From JACQHM01 sp964535215 (GTDB lineage Bacteria > Methylomirabilota > Methylomirabilia > Methylomirabilales > JACQHM01), in NCBI GenBank assembly GCA_964535215.1, contig CAZHST010000002.1:1-64000 (forward strand): a stretch of DNA of 64,000 nt. Reading direction: 5' to 3'. Positions 32,993 through 41,275 of the stretch are shown here, in pieces. Position 1 is the stretch's first letter, and every line of letters begins with the position of its first letter. Below the pieces are notes generated by a model. That model saw only the letters and a program-made list of their open reading frames with translations. It made no database searches and had not been told where the DNA came from. The translations under genes were made by a program, and so were the position numbers.

Positions 32993-34201
32993 TTAGCTTG
33001 TCGTGACGGACACCCCCTGGTGGGCCATCTCATAGAGGGGGGACATGGCCCGGAGCTTCTTAACACTCTCTACCACCCGAGCAGCAACATAGTCCACCTC
33101 CTCCTCGGTATTCCCCCGCCCTAACCCGAACCGGATGGAAGAGAGGGCCAGCTCCTCCTTAACCCCCAGGGCCATGAGAACGTAGGACGGCTCCAGGGTG
33201 GCAGAGGTGCAGGCAGATCCCGAGGAGAGGGCGACATCCCTGTTCAGGCTCATGAGGAGGGATTCCCCCTCCACGAACTCAAAGCTCACATTCAGGTTCC
33301 CGGGGAGCCGCTTGTCAGGATGACCGTTCAGGTGGACACCGTCCAGGTTGTCAAAGAGATGCTTCTTCAGACGCTCCCGAAGGGAGCGGAGGTGGTCGGC
33401 CTCTTCGGCCATGACCCGCTCAGCGATCTCGCAGGCCTTCCCAAAACCCACGATGCCCGGGACGTTCAGGGTCCCGGAGCGACGCCCCTTTTCGTGTCCA
33501 CCCCCGTCAATGATCGGAACAAGTTTCACCCGGGGCTTCCCCATCCGGACATAGAGGGCTCCTATCCCCTTCGGGCCATACATCTTGTGGGCAGACACGG
33601 ACATCAGATCCACATGCAAATCGTCTACCCGGCAGGGGATCTTCCCAAAAGCCTGGACAGCATCGGAGTGAAACAGGACCCCCCGCTCCTTGGCGATCCT
33701 CCCGATCTCAACAAGGGGCTGGATCGTCCCGATCTCGTTGTTGGCGTACATGATCGTAATCAGGATCGTCCGATCGGTGATCGCCCGCTTCACATCCTCA
33801 GGGTCCACGAGACCGTCCTTGTCCACGGGGAGGTAGGTCACTTCAAACCCCTCCCTCTCCAGCCTCTTGCAGGAATCCAGGACCGCATGGTGCTCGATTT
33901 TGCAGGTGATGATATGGTTTCCCTTCTCCCGATAGGCCCAGGCAACCCCTTTGATGGCCAGGTTGTCAGACTCCGTTGCCCCTGAGGTGAATACGATCTC
34001 GGCTGGCTTACAGCCGGCGAGACGGGCGATCTTTTCCCGGGACTCCTCCACCGCCTCCTCGGCCTTCCACCCAAAGCTGTGGTTCCGGGAGGCGGCGTTC
34101 CCAAAGTGCTCGGTGAAGTACGGGAGCATCGCCTCGAGGACCTCCGGGTCCACGGGGGTGGTGGCATGATGATCCATGTAGATGGGAAGCTTTAACGCCA
34201 T
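32993..34201 (-). CDS. iscS: Cysteine desulfurase (IscS/NifS)
   Basis: PLP enzyme that releases sulfur from L-cysteine for Fe-S clusters; related enzymes also feed FdhD and selenium metabolism. The 402-residue protein has the start MDHHATTPVDPEVL, the PLP lysine in SAHKMYGPKG, and the catalytic cysteine in the loop SSGSACTSATLEPSYVL (group I type). It is the first enzyme gene after the MerR regulator, and Nfu and IscA follow. Confidence 0.96.
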   Translation of the reverse strand: MALKLPIYMDHHATTPVDPEVLEAMLPYFTEHFGNAASRNHSFGWKAEEAVEESREKIARLAGCKPAEIVFTSGATESDNLAIKGVAWAYREKGNHIITCKIEHHAVLDSCKRLEREGFEVTYLPVDKDGLVDPEDVKRAITDRTILITIMYANNEIGTIQPLVEIGRIAKERGVLFHSDAVQAFGKIPCRVDDLHVDLMSVSAHKMYGPKGIGALYVRMGKPRVKLVPIIDGGGHEKGRRSGTLNVPGIVGFGKACEIAERVMAEEADHLRSLRERLKKHLFDNLDGVHLNGHPDKRLPGNLNVSFEFVEGESLLMSLNRDVALSSGSACTSATLEPSYVLMALGVKEELALSSIRFGLGRGNTEEEVDYVAARVVESVKKLRAMSPLYEMAHQGVSVTTS

Positions 34202-34286
34202 CAGCGTCAGCTCCTACCAAAGGCGCCCGTCCATGGCTTACCCTACGAACCGGATCCATTATAGCAAACGGGCGGCCTGGGCGTCC

Positions 34287-34748
34287 CTAAGAGGCTGCGG
34301 TGAGGACCTGCATGGGAAGGGGAACCTGCTCCCGCCCCATGAGAAGCCAGCAATTGGAGCAGGTCTCCTTACAGGGTTGCAAGTCGCAGACCGTACAAAC
34401 CTGGAGGATCTCTATGGTTTCGAGAAGGGCCCGGCGGATCGCCTGGTACTTGGCAATTCGCGTCTCCACCTCCTCCAACTGCTGGCGGAGGAAAGCCACG
34501 GCTGGGGGAGCCATCTCCGATCCCGTCCTTGCCCCTTTCCGTTTAAGAAAAAGCTCGCGGATCTCGGACAGGGAAAGATCAAGGAGCTGGAGATCCTTAA
34601 TGAACTGGAGTCTCCGGAGTTCGTCCTCGGTGTAGAGCCGAAACCCTCCCTTTGTCCTCACGGCCCGGCCGATCAGGCCAAGCTCTTCATAGTACCGGAT
34701 CGTTCGTGAGGTCATGCCGGCCTTTCTGGCCAGCTCACCGATCGGCAT
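34287..34748 (-). CDS. MerR-family regulator with C-terminal cysteine cluster
   Basis: N-terminal winged HTH (IGELARKAGMTSRTIRYYEELGLIGRA) is typical of MerR, followed by a coiled-coil helix and a C-terminal cluster CTVCDLQPCKETCSNC with five cysteines, suited to binding an Fe-S cluster or metal. I prefer ATG 34748; a TTG at 34766 preceded by AGAGGG is an alternative but leaves almost no mRNA leader. Product 153 residues. As the first gene before iscS-nfu-iscA it probably controls this cluster in the way IscR does elsewhere, sensing Fe-S or redox state. A promoter with a palindromic spacer lies just upstream. Confidence 0.85.
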   Translation of the reverse strand: MPIGELARKAGMTSRTIRYYEELGLIGRAVRTKGGFRLYTEDELRRLQFIKDLQLLDLSLSEIRELFLKRKGARTGSEMAPPAVAFLRQQLEEVETRIAKYQAIRRALLETIEILQVCTVCDLQPCKETCSNCWLLMGREQVPLPMQVLTAAS

Positions 34749-34774
34749 GAATTTTCTCTGCTCCAACCTGAAAC

Positions 34775-34813
34775 CCTCTTTTTTACAATAAGAGGACTTT
34801 ACGTAAATGTCAA
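34775..34813 (-). promoter_or_regulatory. MerR/Isc operon promoter with dyads
   Basis: On the minus strand: TTGACA (34813-34808), 17-base spacer, TATTGT (34790-34785). The spacer contains the perfect palindrome TTTACGTAAA (34807-34798), the place where MerR proteins bind. A second inverted repeat, CCTCTT-N9-AAGAGG (34775-34795), covers the -10 box. Autoregulation is likely. Confidence 0.6.
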
Positions 34814-34904
34814 GTTTTCTTTTTCAGCAATCATAGACTAGCCGATGAGGCATGCCCAAGAACTAAGGGGGTTAACCCACGAGAGGGGGGATTGCTCAGG
34901 CGTG

Positions 34905-34990
34905 CAACGCTTTAGCGTTGAAAGCGTACCGGGCAGGGGCACAGGTTAAGGTCTGGACCTTGAACCTTGCCCGGTGAACCGTGAACGGTT
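34905..34990. repeat. Cluster of nested inverted repeats between merR and gltB
   Basis: Three hairpins are packed together: CAACGC-TTTA-GCGTTG (34905-34920). A long structure follows in which CCGGGCA (near 34929) pairs with TGCCCGG (34967-34973) enclosing AAGGTC-TG-GACCTT. The last is AACCGT-GA-ACGGTT (34977-34990). The region is the 210-base gap between the merR promoter and the gltB stop. The first hairpin could terminate gltB transcription, but the density suggests an extragenic repeat element. Confidence 0.5.
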
Positions 34991-35024
34991 TAAGCACCTG
35001 AAAGCTGATGGCTGAACGCTTCCT

Positions 35025-38000
35025 TTACCTGCCAGCCGCCGCCAGGAGAGGTTGCTCCCCTTTAGCCACCTCGATGGTCTTCGTGATGGCCTCGGCCGGC
35101 AGGGGAATCACCTTCCAAAAGAGAGGCAGGTAGTGCTCCCAGTTGGAGAGGATCTCCTTGGCCCGTCCGCTGCCGGTCGCCTGGAGATGCCGCTGGATCA
35201 ACGCGTAAAGGGTCTCCAAGTCGTTCGGGTCCGAGACCCGGGCGATCCGGACCAGCTCAGGATTGTACCTCCTGGGAAACTCCCCGAGCTGGTCGAAGAC
35301 AAAGGCCACACCGTTCGTCATCCCGGCCCCGAAATTCCGCCCCGTCTCCCCCAGAACCACGACGATCCCCGCCGTCATATACTCACAGCCGTGATCCCCA
35401 ACCCCTTCCACGACGGCCACGGCGCCGCTGTTTCGCACGGCAAACCGTTCCCCGGCCCTTCCCGCGGCAAAGAGGAACCCCCCCGTCGCCCCGTAGAGGA
35501 CCGTGTTCCCCATGATCACATTCCTGTGGGGGACAAACTTCGCCTTGGCAGGAGGCTTCAGGATGATCTCCCCACCTCCCATCCCTTTGCCAACGTAGTC
35601 GTTCGCCTCCCCCTCGAGGATCAAACGGATCCCCCTGGTTAAGAAGGCCCCAAAGCTTTGGCCCGCGGAACCCTCAAAGCGGATTTCGATGGTCCCGTCG
35701 GGAAGGCCTGCGTCGCCGTACCGGTAGGCGACCTCCCCCGCCAGCTTTGTCCCCACGGAGCGGTGGATGTTCCTGATCGGATAAAAAAGCCGAACCGGTG
35801 CCTGCTCATCCAAGGCGGGCTTCGCGTCCTGCAGGATCCGGTCGTCCAACGGGGTATCGCCCCGGTCGTTTCGAGGCTGGATGCAACGCCTCGGCCTGGT
35901 CCCCGAAGGATCGGCCTGGGCCAGGATCGCCGAAAGGTCAAGGGTCCTGGCCTTCTGATGATCCCCGGGGATGGCAGGCTCCAGGAGATCGGTCCGGCCA
36001 ATGATCTCCTCCAACCTCCGGTAACCCAAGGAGGCCAGGAGCTCCCGGACCTCCTGGGCGATAAAGAGGAAGTAGTTGGCAGCCATCTCGGGGGTTCCCG
36101 CGAAGCGGGCCCGGAGATCCTCCCGTTGAGTGGCAACCCCCACGGGACAGGTGTTGAGATGACACTGCCTGGTCATCACGCAGCCGATGGAGACGAGGGC
36201 CGCGGTCCCGAAGCCGAACTCCTCCGCCCCAAGCATGGCGGCGATGATCACATCCCTCCCGGTCTTCATCCCCCCATCGACCCGAAGAGTGACCCGTCCC
36301 CGGAGATCATTCAAGACCAAAACCTGCTGGGTCTCGGAGAGGCCCAGCTCCCATGGAACACCGGCGTTTTTGATGGAGCTCAACGGTGACGCCCCCGTCC
36401 CGCCGTCATGGCCGCTGATCAGGATCACATCGGCATAGCCTTTGGCCACCCCTGCGGCGATGGTCCCCACCCCGGCTTCCGCCACCAGCTTCACACAGAC
36501 CTTGGCCCTGGGGTTCGCCATCTTCAGGTCGTAGATCAACTGGGAAAGATCCTCGATCGAATAGATATCGTGGTGCGGGGGAGGTGAGATTAACGGGATG
36601 CCGGGAACGGCCCGGCGGATCCTGGCGATATGGTGGGCCACCTTGATCCCGGGAATCTGCCCCCCCTCCCCTGGCTTTGACCCTTGGGCCATTTTGATCT
36701 CCAGTTGCTCGGCCCTGGCCAGGTACTCGGGGGTCACCCCGAAGCGGGCTGAGGCCACCTGCTTGATCTTGCTGTTGGCCGAACTCCCATCAGGGAAAGG
36801 CTTCCACCAGGCAGGGTCTTCCCCCCCCTCCCCTGTGTTTGACTTCGCCCCGATCCGGTTCATGGCGATCGCCAGGGTCCGGTGGGCCTCTGGCCCCAAA
36901 GCACCGATGGACATGGCCTGGGTCGAGAAGCGCCTCACGATCTCCTCAACCGGCTCCACCTCCTCGATGGGAATCGGCGGTCGATCGGACCGGAACCGGA
37001 GAAGGTCCCGGAGGGCGATAGGTTCCCGTTCCTCGACCAGCTTGGCGTATCTCCGGTACTCTTCATAATCCCCGTTCTTGACCGCTGTCTGGATAGCCTT
37101 CACCATTGGAGGGTTAAAGGCATGGGCCTCTCCGGAGCGCCTAAACTTATAGAAGCCGATGTCCGGAAGCTTCCCATCCACCTCAGGACGGGCAAAGGCC
37201 CCCTCATGCCTGGCCAACACCTCCTGGGCGATCTCTCGGAAGCCAACCCCCCCGATCCTCGAAGGGGTCCCCACGAAGGCAAAATCAATCACGGCCTTAC
37301 TTAAGCCGATGGCCTCAAAGATCTGGGCCCCCTGGTAGCTCGAGAGGGCAGAGATCCCCATCTTGGACATCACCTTTCTCAAGCCATAATCAAGGGAGGA
37401 TTTGTAGTTTTTCAGGGCCTGATCCAGGGGAAGACCCTCCACCTCCCCTGATTCAATCATGTCCCGAATCGTGGCGAAGGCGAGGTAGGGATTCACCGCC
37501 GAGGCCCCATAGCCCGTCAGACAGGCGAAATGGTGCACCTCCCACGCCTCCCCCGTCTCGACGAGGATGGAGGCCCTCATCCGCTTCCCCTCCCGGATCA
37601 GGTGGTGGTGAACCGCCCCCACGCAGAGGAGGATCGGGATGGGGGCCCTCTTCGGATCGATCCCCTTGTCGCTTAGGATCAAAAGGGTCTTTCCCTGATC
37701 CACGGCCCGGCTGGCCTGCTCGCAAAGGGCCTCAAGGGCCTGGACCATCCCCTCGGGCCCCTGGTCGGCCTCGAAGAGGGTCGAGAGGGTGGTGGAGGCA
37801 AAGGCCGGATCATCCAAGGATCTCAAGGCCTCCAACTCGTGATCGAAGAGGACCGGGCTCCGAAGGGCGATCAACCTCGCCGACTCCTCCTTCTCCTCCA
37901 GAAGATTCCCCCGGGCCCCCAGATAGACGTTCAAGGACATGACGAGTTGCTCCCTCAACGGGTCAATAGGCGGGTTTGTCACCTGGGCAAACAACTGCTT

Positions 38001-39551
38001 CAGGTAAGAGTAGAGGAGTCTCGGCCGCTTCGAGAGGACGGCCAAGGGGGTATCGTCGCCCATCGAGCCGACCGGTTCCTTCTTCTCGATGAACATGGGC
38101 TTCAGGACCAAGGATAATTCCTCGGCCGTGTAGCCGAAGGCCAGTTGCTTCCAGCGAAGACCTTTCAGGTTGTCGGCAGACCTCCCATCCGGCTCCTGGG
38201 TTTCGAGACGGAACAGTTGACGCTCCAGCCACTTCCCGTAGGGTCTCCTTGAGCTCATCTCCTTTTTCAACTGCTCGTTCGTCAGGAGGACCCCTTTTCT
38301 GGTGTCCACAGCGATCATCTGACCCGGGCCGAGTCTTCCCTTTTGAACGACCTTCGCATCGTCAATCTCGATGACGCCGACCTCCGAGGCCATGATGACC
38401 AGACCATCCTCGGTCACCTTGTAGCGGGCAGGGCGCAGGCCGTTTCGATCCAGACAGGCCCCGACGATGACCCCATCGGTGAAGGCCAGGGCCGCCGGAC
38501 CATCCCAGGGTTCGGTCAAGCAGGCGTGGTATTCGTAGAAGGCCCTCACGTCAGGGTCCATATCCGGCATGTTCTCCCAGGCCTCCGGGACCAGCATCAT
38601 GAGCGCATGCCGGATGTCCCGCCCGGACATGACGAGGACCTCCAGGACGTTATCCAGGCTCATCGAATCTGATCCCCCAGGCATCACAATAGGCTTCAAC
38701 TTCTCTCCATGAGGGCCCCAGATGGGGGAGGTAAACTCCTGCTCCCTAGCGTGCATCCAGTTTCGGTTCGCCTGGAGGGTGTTGATCTCGCCATTGTGGG
38801 CAAGCATCCGAAAGGGTTGGGCCAGGAACCAGTTGGGGAAGGTGTTGGTCGAGTAGCGTTGGTGGAAGACGGCCAACGATGCCTCGAAATCCCGATCCTG
38901 GAGATCCAGGTAGAATCGGGGGAGCTGGGGGGCCACGAAGAGGCCTTTGTACACGATGGTCCGATGGGAGAAAGAGGGGATGTAGAACCCCTCAATCCCC
39001 TCACCGGCCACCTGGGACTCGATCTCCTTCCGGGCCAGGTACAGGGTTCGTTCGTACTCCTCATCGGTCGCCCCGATCGGGCGGCCGACGAGGATCTGCT
39101 CAATGAGGGGAACGGTCGCCAGCGCCCTCTCGCCTAGCGCCCGAAGGTCAACAGGAACCGGCCTCCAACCGAACACCCGAACCCCGTACCGGATGAGGCT
39201 CCCCTCGACGATCCTCCGGGAGAGTTGTTGGGCTTCCCGATCCTCCCTGGGGAGGAAGAGGACACCGACCCCCAGGTCCGTGTCCTTCGGGAGATGGAAG
39301 CCGAGCCTTTCCACCTCCCGGCGAAAGAGCCTGATAGGGATCTGGGTGAGGATCCCGGCCCCATCCCCCGTCTTGGCATCAGCAGAAACGGCCCCCCGGT
39401 GGGTGAGGTTGATGACGGCCGTGATGGCCTGCTCGATGATCCCGTGGGTCTTATGACCCGAGATGTCGGCAACGAAGCCAACCCCACAGGCATCATGCTC
39501 ATCCTCTGGCCGGTAGAGAAGATTCTCAAAGCGATAGGAAGGCTTTATCAT
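35025..39551 (-). CDS. gltB: Glutamate synthase large subunit
   Basis: GOGAT large subunit, 1508 residues, making glutamate from 2-oxoglutarate and glutamine. The N-terminal Ntn-amidotransferase nucleophile is Cys22 in EHDACGVGF after a short propeptide. The central and FMN-binding synthase domain shows SPPPHHDIYSIEDLSQLI and VSGHDGGTGASPLSSIKNAG. The 3Fe-4S ligands are in CVMTRQCHLNTCPVGVATQ, and a GXGXG beta-helix domain closes the protein. There is no gltD small-subunit gene beside it; instead nuoB- and nuoI-type genes precede it on the same strand. It may therefore be ferredoxin-linked, or its small subunit may be elsewhere. Confidence 0.96.
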   Translation of the reverse strand: MIKPSYRFENLLYRPEDEHDACGVGFVADISGHKTHGIIEQAITAVINLTHRGAVSADAKTGDGAGILTQIPIRLFRREVERLGFHLPKDTDLGVGVLFLPREDREAQQLSRRIVEGSLIRYGVRVFGWRPVPVDLRALGERALATVPLIEQILVGRPIGATDEEYERTLYLARKEIESQVAGEGIEGFYIPSFSHRTIVYKGLFVAPQLPRFYLDLQDRDFEASLAVFHQRYSTNTFPNWFLAQPFRMLAHNGEINTLQANRNWMHAREQEFTSPIWGPHGEKLKPIVMPGGSDSMSLDNVLEVLVMSGRDIRHALMMLVPEAWENMPDMDPDVRAFYEYHACLTEPWDGPAALAFTDGVIVGACLDRNGLRPARYKVTEDGLVIMASEVGVIEIDDAKVVQKGRLGPGQMIAVDTRKGVLLTNEQLKKEMSSRRPYGKWLERQLFRLETQEPDGRSADNLKGLRWKQLAFGYTAEELSLVLKPMFIEKKEPVGSMGDDTPLAVLSKRPRLLYSYLKQLFAQVTNPPIDPLREQLVMSLNVYLGARGNLLEEKEESARLIALRSPVLFDHELEALRSLDDPAFASTTLSTLFEADQGPEGMVQALEALCEQASRAVDQGKTLLILSDKGIDPKRAPIPILLCVGAVHHHLIREGKRMRASILVETGEAWEVHHFACLTGYGASAVNPYLAFATIRDMIESGEVEGLPLDQALKNYKSSLDYGLRKVMSKMGISALSSYQGAQIFEAIGLSKAVIDFAFVGTPSRIGGVGFREIAQEVLARHEGAFARPEVDGKLPDIGFYKFRRSGEAHAFNPPMVKAIQTAVKNGDYEEYRRYAKLVEEREPIALRDLLRFRSDRPPIPIEEVEPVEEIVRRFSTQAMSIGALGPEAHRTLAIAMNRIGAKSNTGEGGEDPAWWKPFPDGSSANSKIKQVASARFGVTPEYLARAEQLEIKMAQGSKPGEGGQIPGIKVAHHIARIRRAVPGIPLISPPPHHDIYSIEDLSQLIYDLKMANPRAKVCVKLVAEAGVGTIAAGVAKGYADVILISGHDGGTGASPLSSIKNAGVPWELGLSETQQVLVLNDLRGRVTLRVDGGMKTGRDVIIAAMLGAEEFGFGTAALVSIGCVMTRQCHLNTCPVGVATQREDLRARFAGTPEMAANYFLFIAQEVRELLASLGYRRLEEIIGRTDLLEPAIPGDHQKARTLDLSAILAQADPSGTRPRRCIQPRNDRGDTPLDDRILQDAKPALDEQAPVRLFYPIRNIHRSVGTKLAGEVAYRYGDAGLPDGTIEIRFEGSAGQSFGAFLTRGIRLILEGEANDYVGKGMGGGEIILKPPAKAKFVPHRNVIMGNTVLYGATGGFLFAAGRAGERFAVRNSGAVAVVEGVGDHGCEYMTAGIVVVLGETGRNFGAGMTNGVAFVFDQLGEFPRRYNPELVRIARVSDPNDLETLYALIQRHLQATGSGRAKEILSNWEHYLPLFWKVIPLPAEAITKTIEVAKGEQPLLAAAGR

Positions 39552-39714
39552 CTTAAGGGGCCCCTTCCCTCCTCAAACGAGAGCCAATCTTCAACCGTAA
39601 GCGCTCATCCATCAGCAATCCAGGCCGCGAGAAGAAAGAAAAGCCCGCCGGCCTGGCATCGTTGCCACGGCCAACGGTCTTTTCACATCCTTAAGGCCCG
39701 GGCCCTCTCCCGCG

Positions 39715-40212
39715 CTAAACCCCTTTGGAAGCCGACGCCTCCCGCGGCACAAGCTCCGGCGTCATGGGGGTTGGGTAAAAACGGTCGGCGGTCAAGGCCT
39801 TCAGGTCGAAGACCAGATCGGTCCGGCTGTAGCCCCCGAACTCGTAATTCCCCGTCCACATGGTGATCGCATCGAAGGGGCAGACCTCCACGCAGAGGTT
39901 ACAGTACATGCAAAGGTTATGGTCAATCTCAAAGGCCTTGGGGTATCGCTCCTTCCCCTTCCCCTCCCCCACGATGTGGATGCAGCGAGCCGGGCAGATC
40001 CTGGCACACTGATCGCAAGCGGTGCACTTCAGCTTCCCCGTCTCCAGATCCACCGTGAGGACATGGCGGTTCAGTGACCGCATCGGGAGCCGGCGCTTCT
40101 CCAAAGGGTACTGAACGGTCACCGCCGGGGTCAAGAGATACTTCAAGGTCACCCCCATGGAAACCAGGATACTCTTGAAACCCCGCCACACCTGCCGGAC
40201 ATAAGCGACCAT
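39715..40212 (-). CDS. nuoI: NuoI-type 8Fe ferredoxin subunit (copy 2)
   Basis: Cluster motifs CTACDQCARICPARCIHIVG and CMYCNLCVEVCPFDAITMW bind two [4Fe-4S] clusters. The N-terminus FKSILVSMGVTLKYLLTPAVTVQYPLEKR is NuoI-like. ATG 40212 has GAGGAGTGGG directly before it; 165 residues. It follows nuoB copy 2 by 41 bases and precedes gltB by 163 bases. It differs clearly from copy 1 in sequence, so the two pairs are not a recent duplication. Whether it joins a complex I coded elsewhere or a separate module is unknown. Confidence 0.88.
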   Translation of the reverse strand: MVAYVRQVWRGFKSILVSMGVTLKYLLTPAVTVQYPLEKRRLPMRSLNRHVLTVDLETGKLKCTACDQCARICPARCIHIVGEGKGKERYPKAFEIDHNLCMYCNLCVEVCPFDAITMWTGNYEFGGYSRTDLVFDLKALTADRFYPTPMTPELVPREASASKGV

Positions 40213-40253
40213 CCCACTCCTCGCTCGTCTCACTTACCCAGATGGAACGCGAC

Positions 40254-40781
40254 CTAGCGTCGGAGGCCCTCCCTCTCAATCTTCTCCTGGAGCTTCATCA
40301 CCCCGTACAACAGGGCCTCAGGTCGGGGCGGACAGCCGGGAACGTACACGTCCACCGGGACGATCAGGTCCACCCCTTTCACCACATGGTACCCCTCGTA
40401 GTAGAAAGGTCCTCCGCTGATGGCGCAGGCCCCCATGGCGATCACCCACTTGGGCTCCGGCATCTGCTCGTAGAGGGTTTTGATCCGGGGGGCCATCTTC
40501 TCCGTGACCGTCCCTGCCACGATCATCACATCGCTTTGCCGGGGGGAGGGGCGGAAGACCCCGGCGCCGAAGCGGTCCATATCAAAGCGGGACGCACCCG
40601 TCGCCATCATCTCGATGGCACAGCAGGCCAAACCGAATGTCATCGGCCAGGGGGAGGATTTCCGCGCCCAGGAGAAAAGCCACTCCAGGGTCGTGAACAG
40701 GATCCCTGGCTCACCGCGCTCGGCATGCTGAGCGGCGTGCGCCAGAACCCCCCCGGCCTCTCCTTCCATGGCCTGGACCAT
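40254..40781 (-). CDS. nuoB: NuoB-type [4Fe-4S] N2 subunit (copy 2)
   Basis: NuoB/PSST homologue of 175 residues from ATG 40781, which has GGAGG nine bases upstream; an upstream TTG frame is less likely. N2 ligands are visible in FGLACCAIEMM and VPGCPPRPEALL. The third ligand segment reads MGACAISGGPFYYEG, giving one Cys, as in most NuoB proteins. The first gene after the strong promoter at 40862-40889, it leads nuoI copy 2 and gltB. Gene order B then I mirrors copy 1. Confidence 0.9.
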   Translation of the reverse strand: MVQAMEGEAGGVLAHAAQHAERGEPGILFTTLEWLFSWARKSSPWPMTFGLACCAIEMMATGASRFDMDRFGAGVFRPSPRQSDVMIVAGTVTEKMAPRIKTLYEQMPEPKWVIAMGACAISGGPFYYEGYHVVKGVDLIVPVDVYVPGCPPRPEALLYGVMKLQEKIEREGLRR

Positions 40782-40839
40782 CTTCCATGACCTCCACGAT
40801 TGCTGAGTGAGACAGCTCCTCGTCAATCCAAGCTTTGTG

Positions 40840-40889
40840 CCTTAACCTTTCCGTTAAGGGTATTATAGTATCGGAAAGGCGGTTGTCAA
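40840..40889 (-). promoter_or_regulatory. Consensus promoter with nested dyads before nuoB copy 2
   Basis: Minus strand: TTGACA (40889-40884), 16-base spacer, TATAAT (40867-40862), both perfect. The inverted repeat CCTTTCCG (40846-40853) / CGGAAAGG (40872-40879), with an 18-base spacer, brackets the -10 box and start point. A second, CCTTAA (40840-40845) / TTAAGG (40854-40859), lies in the leader. Together they look like an operator or an alternative RNA/DNA structure; I cannot name the regulator. Confidence 0.7.
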
Positions 40890-40903
40890 ACAAAAAATCG
40901 CCT

Positions 40904-41275
40904 CTACCGACCATAGTCGTCCTCGAGCCGCACGATATCGTCCTCCCCCAGATAGTCCCCGGTCTGGACCTCGATGACCAAGAGGGGGACCTCCCCAGGG
41001 TTTGCCAAGCGGTGGGTCACCCCCTTGGGGATAAAGGTGGATTCCTGCTCTCCAAGGGTGAAGGATTCCTGATCCCGGGTCACCAGGGCTACCCCCCGGA
41101 CAATGATCCAGTGCTCACTGCGAGACCGGTGCACCTGGAGACTGAGCCGATGGCCCGGCAGGACCTCGATCCGTTTGATCTTGTACCCTTCCCCTTCCTC
41201 GAGGATCGTCCATCGGCCCCAGGGCCGTATCTCGGTGGAAAGACCAACCGGCTGACTAAGCTTGGGCGTCATCAT
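40904..41275 (-). CDS. Mannose-6-phosphate isomerase type II cupin protein
   Basis: Stand-alone version of the C-terminal isomerase domain of bifunctional ManC/AlgA. Motif segments are STEIRPWGRWTILEEGEGYKIKRIEVLPGHRLSLQVHRSRSEHWIIVRG and FIPKGVTHRLANPGEVPLLVIEVQTGDYLGEDDIVRLEDDYGR. The metal-site His and Glu are conserved. ATG 41275 has AAGGAG upstream and overlaps the phosphomannomutase end by 20 bases. 123 residues. With the adjacent mutase and ManC it gives the full fructose-6-phosphate to GDP-mannose route. Confidence 0.9.
   Translation of the reverse strand: MMTPKLSQPVGLSTEIRPWGRWTILEEGEGYKIKRIEVLPGHRLSLQVHRSRSEHWIIVRGVALVTRDQESFTLGEQESTFIPKGVTHRLANPGEVPLLVIEVQTGDYLGEDDIVRLEDDYGR

Noticed and set aside
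39552..39714. Gap between nuoI copy 2 and gltB checked for a small gene or RNA
   Set aside because: No ribosome site with a convincing frame and no strong hairpin; I see nothing assignable.
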